A stretch of 64,000 bases of DNA. Source: Eupeodes corollae. Its lineage: Eukaryota > Arthropoda > Insecta > Diptera > Syrphidae. A program made the position numbers and the translations under genes. The stretch's first letter is position 1, and the number at the start of each line of letters is the position of its first letter. Where the stretch lies: contig NC_079148.1 of NCBI RefSeq assembly GCF_945859685.1, positions 92,199,007 through 92,263,006 of the forward strand, in the 5' to 3' direction. Of this stretch, positions 1-11,125 are shown one piece after another. The notes beneath the pieces were generated by a model that was given only the letters and a program-made list of their open reading frames with translations, was not told the DNA's origin and made no database searches.

Positions 1-1528
1 TTATGATTGTGCCTTACCAAAAGAAATGTTTAAAACCATCATTAAAAAGCTACAATCCATGGATTATAATGTTGTCGGTGTAGTCTCTGATTTGGGAGGA
101 GGTAACCGAGGGCTCTGGAGAAGAATAGGCATAAGCGAAACACAGCCTTTCTTTTTAAACCCTAGTAACAAGGAAAAGTAAAAAGTACGTATTAAGTGAC
201 ACACCACATTTAATTAAATTGCTTCGAATTCATTTTTTGGACACTGGAGTATTTCTTCATGGTAAGCATCTAACAAAGGAGCCACTTGAAGAGTTACTGG
301 CAAAACAGTCGAACTTGGACTTAAAAATATCAAGTCGGTTAACCCCCACCCACCTGATTGTGAAAGCTGCAAGGAGACAAAAAGTCAAATTTGCAACGCA
401 GTTGTTTTCTCACACAAACGAGTGCGCTCTTACTAGAGTGGGTACTCTAGGTTTAGCAAAATCCAAATATTGGAATGAATTAGCTGTTTTGTGCAAAGAG
501 GTTAGTCTAAATTTATATTCTTCTTTATAATACACATAATAATGTACGTAATTTCATCACTTTTATCCGCAGGTTAATGATTGGTTTGACATATTCAACA
601 CGAGAATTCCAAGCGTTGAATCGCGTCCAAGAATGGCAGCTTTTGGCTTAGAACTTGAACATCAGGATCAAATTTTAACCCAAATAGAATCCTCGATGAG
701 AACTATGCGAGTCGGAAACCTTATGTTACTGATACCATTTCAAGAAGGTACACTCACTAATATCAGTGCACTCAGAATGATGTTCAAGGACCTTCAGCAA
801 GAATACCAGATATCATATTTATTAACATACCGTCTAAATCAAGACCCTTTGGAAATGTTTTTTGGTGTGATGAGAGCGAAAGGCGGCCTTTATGATCACC
901 CCACCGCATTACAGTTTAAATATCGTCTTCGAAGATACATACTCGGTAGAAATGAAAGCATCGTTTCACAGTCTGCAAATGTAGAGTCTGATAGTGGTGA
1001 ACAACTTCAAATGGATGTGAGTGATGGGCTGAATAAAACATCAAATGTCGAAGAAGAAGATGCGATAAATCCTTACGAAGCTGAGTTAAGTTCCGAGCCT
1101 ATCATAACATCTAGTTTACTCACATGTCTTGTGGACAAACATGAAACGGCAGAATCGGCACTTGAAATGTGTGAGCTGGAGTACGATGCTTTGGAGTATC
1201 TAGCAGGATACATTCTCAATCGCCTCAAATCCATAATTCCAAACCTGCTAGAAAATTATTGCAACAATCAAGTTTCAGAAGGGGGCTTGCGAAAACCAAA
1301 CGAAAAATTTGTGCGGACTCTAATGATCTTGAAGATATTTTCAACAATTACAATTCAACATCATTGAAAGTTGGACCTGGTTTTATAAAGATTTTTTTAA
1401 ATTTGGCAGAGAAAATTGAGCTTGAGTTCGAAATAAAAAAGTTGTTTTTTAAAATTCGTATATTAAACAAAGATTTGACAGAAAATTCAAATGTAAAAAA
1501 AAGAAAATTCAATAAAAATCTGAATTAA
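1..1528 (+). pseudogene. P-element-like transposase, 3' part, decayed
   Basis: Transposase of the P-element/THAP9 family, which cuts and pastes DNA in the nucleus; the 5' part lies outside the window. In frame 2 the first 180 bases encode the family's 'VVSDLGGGNRGLW' block and then a stop. A shifted frame carries 'DTPHLIKLLRIHFLDTG', then 219-500 and 573-1367 carry the middle and C-terminal parts, including 'SYLLTYRLNQDPLEMFFG' and 'YRLRRYILGRN', hallmarks of this family. A clean 72-bp intron (501-572, GT...AG) keeps the frame across 'LAVLCKE / VNDWFDIF'. A second frameshift near 1,315-1,345 moves the C-terminus to the frame ending at 1528, where 'FFKIRILNKDL' fits the family tail. At least two frameshifts and a stop make it non-functional. 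Family assignment is by recognised motifs; confidence is high. Confidence 0.88.
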
Positions 1529-2116
1529 ATGTTCTTCTTTATTTCTTTATTTTTTTCTTTTACAGCAAGTTGAATTTTGTCGATGAAAAATGTATCTTTA
1601 AGTAAGTATGTGCTGAGCCGACTGTGGCCGAGAGTTTCACTTTTTACAGCATTAATATAGGTATAGGTGTATATTTAATTATCAACGTTCAAATAATAAC
1701 ATCAATTTTTAGGTTTTGGAATAATTTGTTTGTATATTATATCAACACGTTCAATATTCATAATAATTTCCATTATTATAGTACCTAAACAAATTATCTT
1801 TCTATCAAATCTAAAGCAAAACGTGAAGTTTCACGATACACATGACGTAAGCATGTGTGAGGGAGACGGAGCTAAAAAGTTCGGTGTGTCCTACCATTAT
1901 ATTCTATATACCTTGCTTTAAACTATCATCACCAGACTTCAAGCTCAACAAGCTACAAAAACCATTAACAACAAGAAGTCATTCAAAGGACAAGGAGCAA
2001 GTATCCAGTAAAAGATAAAAAAAAAACATATTTATAAAAAATATAAAAAATAATAACTAAATATTTGCTTATTTTGTAAATACATGTACTTTATACATGC
2101 ATATACATTACACATA
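1529..2116. other. AT-rich non-coding flank
   Basis: Follows the P-element remnant. It contains a pyrimidine tract and scattered A/T runs. I see no gene here; short open frames lack any recognisable pattern. Confidence 0.5.
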
Positions 2117-2381
2117 TGTGGGATTAGTTTGTCCAGTAGACTAACGAACCAACGACATATGTACAGGACAGACAATTGAACAACACACATACTAATGCAC
2201 CAGCGTCTTTCTCCATCCTTTTATGTATTTTAAAATTCCCTTAAGGAGAAGAGTAGTATTTAAATCAGTTTCATTCGAGTCACCGCGATATACAGAACCA
2301 GAAGTCACATCGTCCAAAAAATATATAATCAATTTTGTATACAATTTTATTTTAATACTTAATGCTAATAAAAACCCTACA
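2117..2381 (+). repeat. Solo LTR (265 bp) of a TGTGGGATT-type gypsy element
   Basis: Begins TGTGGGATTAG and ends AAAACCCTACA. It is flanked by the 4-bp direct repeat CATA (2113-2116 and 2382-2385), as expected of a gypsy-group target-site duplication. No internal region is attached, so it is a solo LTR formed by LTR-LTR recombination. It shares its first nine bases and its last eleven (AAAACCCTACA) with the solo LTR at 14,505, and its first eight bases with the LTR at 31,357. Confidence 0.8.
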
Positions 2382-2479
2382 CATATATATCTACGTATAT
2401 TTTTTTGCTTTCTGTGTTATTGTTCAATTAAAGAAAAATCAAATTTAATTGTAAACCTTATTCCTCTTTTCAAAATTTC

Positions 2480-2668
2480 ATGTTAGAAGATACAGAAATA
2501 CTTCAAAGCCAATCAATGGCACTAAATCAAATAGTAAATCAATACCATTCAGATTTAGAATCACGTTCGTTACCAAAACAAAACATGGCACTAACATTGT
2601 CCTTGACAATTGACCCTTTAAAATACTTGTCAAATTTGCCTGAATTCGAAGGAGAATACCAGGGGCCG
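2480..2668 (+). pseudogene. Gypsy Gag fragment, upstream of nested insertions
   Basis: The reading frame contains 'PLKYLSNLPEFEGEYQ', the pattern that opens the structured part of gypsy-group Gag. The match stops abruptly after 'EYQ' at about 2668, where foreign sequence begins (GGGGCCGAATTACCG). The continuation of the same Gag is recognisable from about 5,300 ('NFLDLIGKIHPILIKYDEL'). The two halves are therefore one gag gene split by about 2.6 kb of nested DNA transposons, with a small loss at the right junction. No intact function is expected. Confidence 0.7.
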
Positions 2669-2736
2669 AATTACCGCATCAGTCATCGAGTGAGTAAATT
2701 CCATCAGTTACCGAACGAACGAGTGACTACATCATA

Positions 2737-4425
2737 GAGGAAATATATTATCTAGAGTCCCGACCGGTACCCGTCCTACCTGAAACACCCTCAAATTTTA
2801 TTCGAGGTGAACTCTCTCAAATTCGAGGTAAACTCTCTCAAATTCTCTATCGGTGAATACATGTGAGTGGAGAAAAAAAAGCAAAATGGGGAATTGGGCT
2901 AAAAAGAAACTTATGGAATTTTTGTGACCTGTCAAAAAATGACAATCAATTTTGCAAAACAAAACAATGGGTTTCGGATTTTAAGAGTAAGTTTTTGTTA
3001 ATTGCTTTGATTTTTAATATAATTTGATATTTTTCAGACCAAAATTCTTTATAATGAAGGGGGTATATACAAGTTCACTTCATTGATTAAAAAGTAAGTC
3101 AAATTGCAGTGAAGGAGATGCAACAATAATCGATTTATTTTATAGTCTGTCTTTTCATTTTAGATAGTGACATAATGCAGGAAGCAATTTCCCTTAAGTA
3201 ATCTGGAACGCAAACCAAACAAGGCGCTGATTTGCAGGTAAGTTTTTTGTATATTATATTTCTCTTAACAAAATAATTTCAATGTTTTTAACTACAGATA
3301 CTGCCCATTGTTTCTGGATGTACTTCTCAACTGCAATAGCTGCCGCAGGCGTTGACGGCGGAGGTGTCACCATCAAAACCATTAGAAACAGCACCATCAA
3401 GTCAATGATGCAAGTGGAAGTTTTGCCATGTAATAGTCGACCGCTGACGCCCTTCTCCATCAATTGTGTAAGTACGTATTGAAACATTCATATCATAGTC
3501 AACTAGCTTAATCTTCATCTTCTAGGTGTAAAGAGTACTACCAGTCTGCAGTTCTGCAAGAGACGCAAACAAAACAAGAATACAATCGCATGAAGACTCC
3601 AAAAAATTTCCAACCTTGACTGTAAGTGAGTTCAAATTTTAAATCTACAACGAATCCATTCATTCAATAAACAATAAAGAGATCCTGAAAGAATCCTCTA
3701 TCAGCTAGAGCCAAGTTACGTTGGGAAATACATCTTCGGATATGATGAAGGCACTTTTTAGATCGATGAAATAGTTGACTCTGGATCATTTTGTATGAAA
3801 TTATTTATATAACATAGATAAAACAGTTAATTAGGAGTACTATTAACAACTTTGTTTTTATTAATTTTCACTTTTGTTTTGATTTATTTAAAATTTAAAT
3901 CGCAGAAATTGTATTTTGTTTTCTTTTTAATTTTCGTTGTCAAAATACTTACCTCGCTGTTGACCTGTCAAAACTGGGTACAACTCAAATTGGGCCACGT
4001 TCGCATTGCAGTTCTGGGGTGTGCCTATACTTTCGGCATGATTTATTCTGTTTTTAGCTAAACTTTTCATAAAAATCATAGAATTTGTTTGCCAAAAGCA
4101 GTTAAATATTATTTTTAGCACTGTTTTCACTAAAAAGAAGTTGCAAAATTAATTTTTCTTAAAATATTGCATTAATTTTTCAATTTTTGAATTCAACGGA
4201 TCTCTTTTTTGAACGGCTGAGTTCACCACATAGTTTTTTTCCCCGCGGTTAAGCAATGTGGGCACAAATTCCATAACAACTATATTCAAAATGGCTTGGT
4301 CCCATAAGAAATGCACGGGACAACTAACACATGCTTATCCTTATGGACAATATCCTCGCAATTTAGCTTGTAGGCCGAAAGAGAGCAAACCCATTAAGTC
4401 GGGACTTTAGATAATATATTTCCTC
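2737..4425. mobile_element. Non-autonomous TIR DNA transposon (1,689 bp), TA target duplication
   Basis: Positions 2737-2764 and 4398-4425 are 28-bp inverted repeats that differ at one base; they begin GAGGAAATATATTATCT. TA dinucleotides sit directly outside both ends (2735-2736 and 4426-4427), so the target duplication is probably TA. The interior contains short open frames only and no transposase motif, so it is a deletion derivative or large MITE. Positions about 2776-2885 ('CCTGAAACACCCTC...GGTGAACTCTC') are clearly homologous to a stretch present in every unit of the 35-57 kb array and to a shorter piece at 34,138. Superfamily unknown; Tc1/mariner-like insertion into TA is one possibility. 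Confidence 0.75.
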
Positions 4426-4621
4426 TATGGACTACATTGGGATGATGGCTTACGTAGTGGGACGTAACGTTTAGTTTTTTATAATTGTAGTAGTTATAAT
4501 CAGCTACATCGACTCTTCTTTAATTTTCATCGAGTCTCTATAGTTTTGACAGATGACATCTGTGTTTATGCGAATAGTGAATTGGTTAACAAAAAAAAAA
4601 GAAAAAGTTCAATTTATTATT

Positions 4622-5300
4622 ATGGATATTTTGTTCCTGTCTAGTGATTCTGAAGGTGAGAATAAAAAAACAATTTGCAAATTATGTTTAACGAAACGTA
4701 AATATTTCAGACGATGAAAAGTACGAAGCAGTAGAGCGCAGGCGCTTACGAGACAAAAGTGATCCATTGTCTCTGCTTAATTCTATGTGGAAACAAATAA
4801 ATTTGTATGTCAATAGATAATGCAACAATTTTTTTAAAAAGATTTATCAAAAGGTTTAGGCCCGTTTTTGTGCTATCCCAGATAGAACTTAAAGGGCATA
4901 TGTCAACGGCAGTTCCAGCTACATTGCAATTAGCTGCTGCCCTATCTCTCTTGGCAAGTGGAGGCTATCAACACTCAGTTGGTAAGTACCTACATTTGTT
5001 TGCCAATTTTTTAAATTATCTTACTAACAGGCAATGACTATCTTGTTGGAGTGGGCCAATCTACATTATCCAAGATATTAAAACATGTAGTAAACGAAAT
5101 GGAGTCAAAACTTTGTCCAACCCACATAACATTTTCCAAAGAAAATTGGAGCAGGTGCAAGCAGTGGTTCTACAGCAAATACAAAATTCCAGGAGGTAAA
5201 TTTATTCAAGTCTGTTTATTTTTAAATTCAATTTTTGTTTGCACTTATAGGCTGTGTTGATGGCACACACTTTGGCTTACAAAAACCAAGCCAAAATGAA
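4622..5300 (+). pseudogene. PIF/Harbinger transposase, 5' half, with three introns
   Basis: A DDE_Tnp_4-type nuclease that would excise and insert the Harbinger element. Exon 1 (4622-4655, MDILFLSSDSE) joins exon 2 at 4711 across a GT-AG intron. After a stop/frameshift near 4,815 the frame with 'LQLAAALSLLASGGYQHSV' begins. An intron at 4982-5030 and another at 5196-5250 restore 'VGNDYLVGVGQSTLSKIL' and 'PGGCVDGTHFGLQKPSQNEHM'. The first catalytic Asp lies in 'CVDGTHFG'. The gene stops at about 5300, before the second Asp and the Glu, so it is dead. Compact introns of 49-55 bp are typical for insects. Confidence 0.8.
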
Positions 5301-5789
5301 CATATGTTATCCAAATTTCTTGGATCTTATAGGTAAGATTCACCCTATTTTAATCAAGTATGACGAATTAAGAAAGAGTATTTTCTCTTATAAGATCAAA
5401 TTAAAATTGAAAGGTAAAGCTAGAGAAGTCGTCGAAATAAATAACCATGTAACGACATCAAACAAATTTTAATCAACAATTTCGGTGATAGACAAACATT
5501 GGAAGAACTGTTCGACAAACTCAGAAGAGCCACATTCAGAAATAATAGTATAGAGTTTTTTAACCATATTAAATCAATATTAAGAAGACTTAATAAAAAA
5601 ACAAAGCAAGTTTTCACAGCAAATGCTGAAATTTTGGAAAATAACATTAGCCAAAAAATGCGCTTATTACTATATTGTAGAAACCCTAAGGCCATAGAAG
5701 AAGATGTTAATATTTTGCATGAGACAGGTTATTCTTATTATAATGTAAGCAACAACAAAGATTCTAGAAACGATATTAATTATAACTAA
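5301..5789 (+). pseudogene. Gypsy Gag, downstream half
   Basis: Continuation of the Gag interrupted at 2668. 'IHPILIKYDELRKSIF' and 'KLKGKAREVVEINNHVTT' match the gypsy-group Gag core. A small deletion/frameshift near 5,455 leads into 'NNFGDRQTLEELFDKLRR' and 'NSIEFFNHIKSILRRLNKK', which continue the same domain up to a stop at 5787. Gag would form the particle that packages the element RNA. Confidence 0.75.
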
Positions 5790-6260
5790 AGAAGGAAACA
5801 AAGTCGAAAAATCAAGTTAATAACCCAAGAAATCAAATATGTAATTTCCAAAATCCAATATACACTTTTAACCACACTAATCCCGATATTCAAGTAACAT
5901 AAATCAGAGTAATCCAAATTTTCCACATACATATTTCAATAACAATTATCAGAGCAATTACGCAAGCCACACTTCTAACCCAAATAATTATAACCCTTAT
6001 CCAAATTCTAGATACCAGAATATTAACCAGAATCAACAACAGTCGTTGCATTCAAATAACAAAGTAGAACCAATGGATGTGAACCAACAATGTGCAATTT
6101 TCGGGAAAATGCCCCAACAAACTCTGCTACATAATAATTAAAGAAAAAAAATTCTGAATTGATACAGGTGCTTTAAACTCGATAGTTAATCCTGAAACAT
6201 TTAAAAACCAATCATTCGTCAAATTAGATAAACCAATAGCCTTAAGATCACTTTATAAAG
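5790..6260 (+). pseudogene. Gypsy Gag tail and protease remnant
   Basis: Degenerate sequence rich in Asn/Gln/Pro codons, as in Gag C-termini. At about 6,158-6,210 the frame reads 'IDTGALNSIVNPETFKN', the active-site region of a retroviral-type aspartic protease (D-T-G). The frame is broken by several stops. Confidence 0.6.
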
Positions 6261-7100
6261 AAACTTTAATGTAGACTTCTTCCCCGACAACATAACATAA
6301 AAAAAGCACTGAGAGTTCATACATTGCTCAAAAGTAAAAAAAAGTAAAAATATTCAGCATTCAGCATTTAAAACATAATTAAACTGGCACATAGGAATTC
6401 ATAACATTATACTTTGCTTGCTTAATTTCCTAAAGTTGTTTTTTAAATTTTAATTTGGTTTTTGAGTTCTCAAAAAACACTCAAGGGCTGTCAATTGTCT
6501 CTTTGACATTCAAACCTGAAAAACATGAATTTTGTACTCTGTGCTGTAGTAGTTTAAATTGAAATTTGTACGGATTCACCGCTTGCACAGTCGACAACAT
6601 CAAATGTTTCCATTTCTATTTCTATTATTGTTGAATTAAATTTGTTTATTCGATTTATTTGTTCTTATATAGTAAGTAATTACCTGCAACACTAAAATCC
6701 ACAACAAAACAAATGCTTTAAACTTGTATCACTTTGACAATTTATTCTTTACCTCAACTCACCACAGCAAAAAACCTAGTTCTACTTCAGGGCGAGTTCA
6801 GGTCTCATAAAACAGAATTTCATTGTCAGGGTGACTTCAGGGCTCAACGAACCAATCTATTCACTGACGCGCCAAAATTCCAAATACAAACAAATTAGAG
6901 ATATACACACATCGGTGTTGCTGCACTTTTTGTCCACAGAAATTCGTAAAAAAAAACCAGTGCATTTTTAATATCTCATAATTAGATAATTTTATAATTA
7001 TTATTTTAAAAATTAATTCAGAAAATATAAAATGGAAGAAAACAATACCCAGCAATCTTAACGCAAGTGTTACACATAGTGTAGGCCACCCCTAAGATCA
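6261..7100. other. Probable insertion between protease and RT, no coding signal
   Basis: The gypsy pol should run from protease to RT within a few hundred bases, but about 840 bases of unrelated AT-rich sequence intervene. No transposase, TIR pair or long frame was found by eye. Confidence 0.4.
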
Positions 7101-8370
7101 TCCATAATATAGCCATAGTGTAAAAATTATTAACGAACTCTTAGAAAATAAAATTATAGAACATTCAAACTCTGAATTTGCTAGCCCAGCTTTACTAGTT
7201 AAAAAGAAAAATGATTCTTGGCGACTCTGTATTGACTATCGCCGACTTAATGATATAACGGTACGTGAGAATTTTTGTATGCCTAATATGGAAGAGCAAA
7301 TCAACTTAATGGCTGGTGGCCGCATCTTTATTGTTCTCGACCTGATGCATGGGTACTACCAAATTCCGATAGATGATAGTTCGAAATATTTAACATACTT
7401 CGTTACACCAAATGGTCATTACGAATTTAATCGTGTTCCGTTTGGGCTATCAAATTCACCATCGGTTTTTATGAGACTTATGAACCTCGTCATACAAAAA
7501 CTCTCATCCAAGAACATATTAATATGTATGGACGGCATTGTCTTATTCGCAAAAGATGTAGATACAATTTTTGAAATGTTAGAGAGGCTTTTTATAGTCC
7601 TAAGAGAAGTGAAAGTGACATTAAATATTAAAAAATGTGTTTTCTTAGCTGATAGAATAACTTATTTAGGACATGAGATAAGTGAAGGGGGCATAGAACC
7701 GGGAAGTGTTAAAATAAAAGCTATATAAAAATTTCCTTTGCCTAGTGATACGCGACAAGTAAAACAGTTTCTAAGTCTGACTAGCTATATCCGTCGTTTT
7801 GTGTTTAATTACGCAAAAATAGCTTCACCCCTTAAAGCTCTACTAAAACAGGGTACTCCCTTCAAGTGGTCTGAAGAGATGGGAAACTCATTTGAAACCC
7901 TGAAAAGCAAATTGTGTGAATCTCCTATCCTTGTCATTTACGATCCCAAAAAAGAACATGAACTTCACATAGACGCGAGTAGTATTGGCCTCGCTGGTGT
8001 TTTAATTCAATTAAATGAATCAAATGAACGTAAAGCAGTATCTTACTTTAGTCGAGCGACGACCAAGGACAAGCAGAAATATCATAGCTACGAACTTGAG
8101 GCTCTTGCTGTTGTCGAGAGCTTAGAACGATTTCGGTACTACTTATTGGGGAAATATTTTACCATCTTCACGGATTGTAACTCTCTCAAGATGACCCAAT
8201 CGAAAATATAAATAAAACGAATCGCCAGGTGGTGGTTGAAAATTCAAGAATTTGATTTCAAACTGGAGTATCGAACAGCCCAACAAATGCAACACGCAGA
8301 CGCGTTAAGCAGAAATCCATCCGAAAATGCTATAGCCATGGAGGAGGTAGGTTTGGATATTACGATTATT
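7101..8370 (+). pseudogene. Gypsy reverse transcriptase and RNase H remnant
   Basis: Pol region of the same or a related gypsy element. The RT carries 'LCIDYRRLNDITV', 'FIVLDLMHGYYQIPIDD' and 'RVPFGLSNSPSVFMR'. The catalytic box normally Y-x-D-D reads 'CMDGIVLF', so the second catalytic Asp is Gly. A single in-frame stop (7726-7728) separates RT from the connection and RNase H part, which has 'LHIDASSIGLAGVL' and 'YHSYELEALAVVESLERF'. A further stop follows near 8209, then 'ADALSRNPSENAI' is still readable. Integrase is absent. The element cannot replicate by itself. Confidence 0.9.
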
Positions 8371-8377
8371 CAAGCTC

Positions 8378-8896
8378 TATTTAGCTTTATTTGAGCACAA
8401 ACTAATGGAGTGGCGTAAGACAAACAACTTAATTTCAAAATCAATCGAAATTGATGAAACACCCGACTGTTCCAAAGCACCGGCTTCAGAGCCAACACTA
8501 TCATCGCCAAGCAGTTCTCGTTATTGCAATTCCCCCGAGCCGTTCGAAATCTCAGCCACATTGCCAAATATATTGCACAACAATAAAAAAAAAACATCAA
8601 CATTGATCCAATATTATGATGAAAATAAAAAACTTTTGGAAGAGCATCGGCAAGCATTGATAAATGCTATTTGCAATTAGTTTTTGGAAAACGAATTGTG
8701 TTTATCACTAAAATGCAGCTACAGACTTGAAAACGAGATTACAGAATTGGAAAAAGGGGAAAAATATACACAAAATTCTGCAACGCAAGAATACCTTGAG
8801 GGCGATTCAAAAGAGATCCAGTACACCCGAAGTTGTCATTCCAAAAGCAAGAAACATATTATCTATGCAAAACATAGACTTTTGTAAGTATTATGT
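8378..8896 (+). pseudogene. Unrecognised protein fragment with K/E-rich helical segment
   Basis: An open frame from 8405 to 8680 (Ser/Pro-rich, then 'LIQYYDENKKLLEEHRQALI') is followed, after a stop, by the same frame with 'LSLKCSYRLENEITELEKGE'. The composition and pattern resemble a multicopy family of uncharacterised insect proteins, probably carried by transposons, but I cannot name it. It lies directly after the gypsy RNase H. It may be a captured gene piece or the body of another element. Confidence 0.35.
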
Positions 8897-10162
8897 ACAT
8901 TTAAATTTATTTCTCGCACAAGTTATAAACACTCAACTGTACCTCAAGCAGGAAATAAGAGGAAATAATAATAATAATAAAATAATAAAGATATAATAAC
9001 AAAACAAGATAACAATAAAAATAGAACATAACAGATATTTTATGACCAACCAAATAACAAAATAAGATAAAGATACAAAAAGTAATTAACCAACACAAAC
9101 ATAAAGGAAACAAAACGATATAAATAGATGCAACACGGAAGGAGTTTCCAGTAGTTACAGAGTAGTACGTAAGAACTATGCATGTAAAACTATTTAAATA
9201 TTCCATCTTGTTGAATAGAAAATAAAGTTAATATCTAAAAATATATTTTTTTGAATTAACCTGTAACCGGATTACACTTTTTTGTGTTTTTCTCGTTTAG
9301 ATGCGTGAAAGATTTAAAATTTAAAATGAATTTAAATGTCGACGACGATACAATGTCAACATTTATGTTTATTTTGATTGTTCCCGACGAACTAAGCTGT
9401 CAGAATGACAGGAGGGGAGTTTCAGAATTATGGGAAATTTAGAGTTATACGAGATGCAAGCTTTTTGGGATATTTTTTTTTGGGAAGCGTTCGCAGAGTA
9501 TAGTCTGAGAGCGGGAGAAAAAGATTTTCATTAGCGCGAGAGAATGAGAATCGAATATTCGATTCCGATATCTCACGATCAAACGGTTCGAATGAGTTTG
9601 CTGAATCTTCTCGGGTTTCAATGTACTAAATGGATAGGTTGAGGAAGAGGTTCGAAAGGAAAGTCTTTCTTTTCAAGAAAAACCTTCAAAGCCACAACAA
9701 GGGCATTTGATACCTGCAGCAAGACCGGTGGAAATCTTAAATTTAAAAGTCATTTCAAGTGATTTGAACATTCAATTTTTTTATATATTTGAGTGAATTA
9801 ATTATTTCATCGTACATTTACGAAGAACGAGGAAATTGTGGAATCCCAGGATAAATCCAGGTATTTTGTCCTTTATTTTATTAAAATTCAGTTTTTCTGT
9901 GATAAATTGGCATATGTCTATGCATATATATATATATACGTAGAGGACGTTCAGGACAAAAAGTCGTTAATATATGTACATATATATATGCATCTTATGC
10001 ACTTAAACTATAATTTGAGGCAAATAAATGATTTAAGTTAATTTAATCCAGGAATTATCCAAGTCGCCTAAAAGTATACCCCAGCGAACAAGGAAAATCA
10101 AAGTGCTCATTTCAACATCAATTTATAGAGGCACCGTGGTCGTGATCGTCAAGGCGACGACG
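8897..10162. other. AT-rich non-coding stretch with simple repeats
   Basis: Contains an (AAT)n run near 8,964-8,982 and a TA microsatellite near 9,925. A purine tract 'GGAGGGGAGT' near 9,411-9,420 could be a polypurine tract. No gene or paired LTR was recognised. Confidence 0.45.
10100..10162 (+). other. Left part of tRNA-like sequence (A-box side), split by Transib
   Basis: The flank 'GTGGTCGTGATCGTCAAGGC' resembles the D-arm/A-box region of a tRNA-Ser-like sequence. Across the Transib insertion it continues at 13,361 with a B-box-like 'GGTTCGAATC'. The T and acceptor stems do not pair, so this is more likely a tRNA-derived SINE head or pseudo-tRNA than a functional tRNA. Confidence 0.4.
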
Positions 10163-10167
10163 CGTCG

Positions 10168-10195
10168 CACAGTGGGGAAACAGCGGAAAAAACTA
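10168..10195 (+). promoter_or_regulatory. Transib left end: heptamer-12-nonamer arrangement
   Basis: CACAGTG (10168-10174), a 12-base spacer (10175-10186) and AAAAAACTA (10187-10195). This mirrors the 12-RSS layout recognised by RAG1/2 (CACAGTG-12-ACAAAAACC). It is presumed to be the transposase binding site. Confidence 0.7.
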
Positions 10196-11125
10196 TGTTT
10201 CTCAAATTAGGATTTTAAAAAATTCAAAAACATTTTCGCAAAGCAAAAAGGATGGAGAATCCGAAAATAGATTTAAAAAAAAATAATTGTAGCGGATATT
10301 TCCGATTAAAGTTGAAAAACAAGGAAATTTGGCAAAAATAAGAGTAGTTTTGAATTGCTTATTTTCTGAAAGTTTTGTACCTTTTAAAATGTTTTTTTTT
10401 TTTGTAAATATGTTTGAAATAGAACAGGCAAATAAAATCAGAGGTTTTTTTTGAAATTTGAAATTGGATAGAATTTTTTTTTACGAAAAACTGTTTTTTT
10501 AAGGTTTTTTAAATTCAAATAATGTTTTGACTGTTAGCGCTGTTTAGCGATGTAAGCAAATTTATTGCGTTTGAAAGTCTTGGGTCTCAGCTATTTTTTC
10601 CAAAAAAAAATCACACCCGAAGACGTCCGAATTCGGATTTTATAGCCATTTGAATATAAAAAGTCAGCTTAAAATAATGAGAGTTTCGCTGGTAGATAAA
10701 AAGAGTGCGTTTGATGATACAACGGTTTTTAAATATTTTTTGGAACGTTGAATCAGAATTCGAATTCTGATTCGAAACTTCTTTTCACTACCTACCCCAG
10801 ACAAAAAAAATGTTCCAATTTTATGGTAAATGTGAAGGAATTTTAAACTTTTTTTTTGACAGGTGGAGAGCAAAGTGGGTTCGAGTCCCAGATAAGTAGG
10901 CAGTGTTGTATACATACATTATATATGAACATACATATGTACATACATACATAAGTACAAAGATTGACCTTGAATTTACATCATTACTAATGTCAAAGTC
11001 AAGGTTTTGTCTGTTTACTTAACAGTTGTAGAAAAAAATTAACCGTTTATTTGAAAACAAAGAAAAACTTTAAAATTTGTACATTAAAATTATTTGTTAC
11101 AATCGAATAAAGTTGCTTTGCCAAG

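Larger units (their letters stand above)
2669..5300 (+). mobile_element. PIF/Harbinger-like element inserted in gypsy gag, itself interrupted
   Basis: The left end reads GGGGCCGAATTACCGCATC, consistent with a Harbinger-type terminus. The body is split by the TIR element at 2737-4425, and the coding part (4622-5300) is a Harbinger transposase. The right end is missing: at about 5300 the sequence switches straight back to gypsy Gag. The order of events inferred is gypsy first, Harbinger into gag, then the TIR element into Harbinger, then loss of the Harbinger right end. Exact edges need an intact copy for comparison. Confidence 0.55.

Noticed and set aside
3254..3487. Overlapping short frames on both strands inside the TIR element
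   Set aside because: No transposase motif and no family resemblance; likely chance.
8964..9960. (AAT)n and TA microsatellites
   Set aside because: Ordinary simple sequence repeats; noted only within the non-coding entry.
10860..10905. A tRNA T-arm-like 'TGGGTTCGAGTCCCA' in the Transib leader
   Set aside because: No cloverleaf could be built around it; treated as chance or an old SINE scrap.
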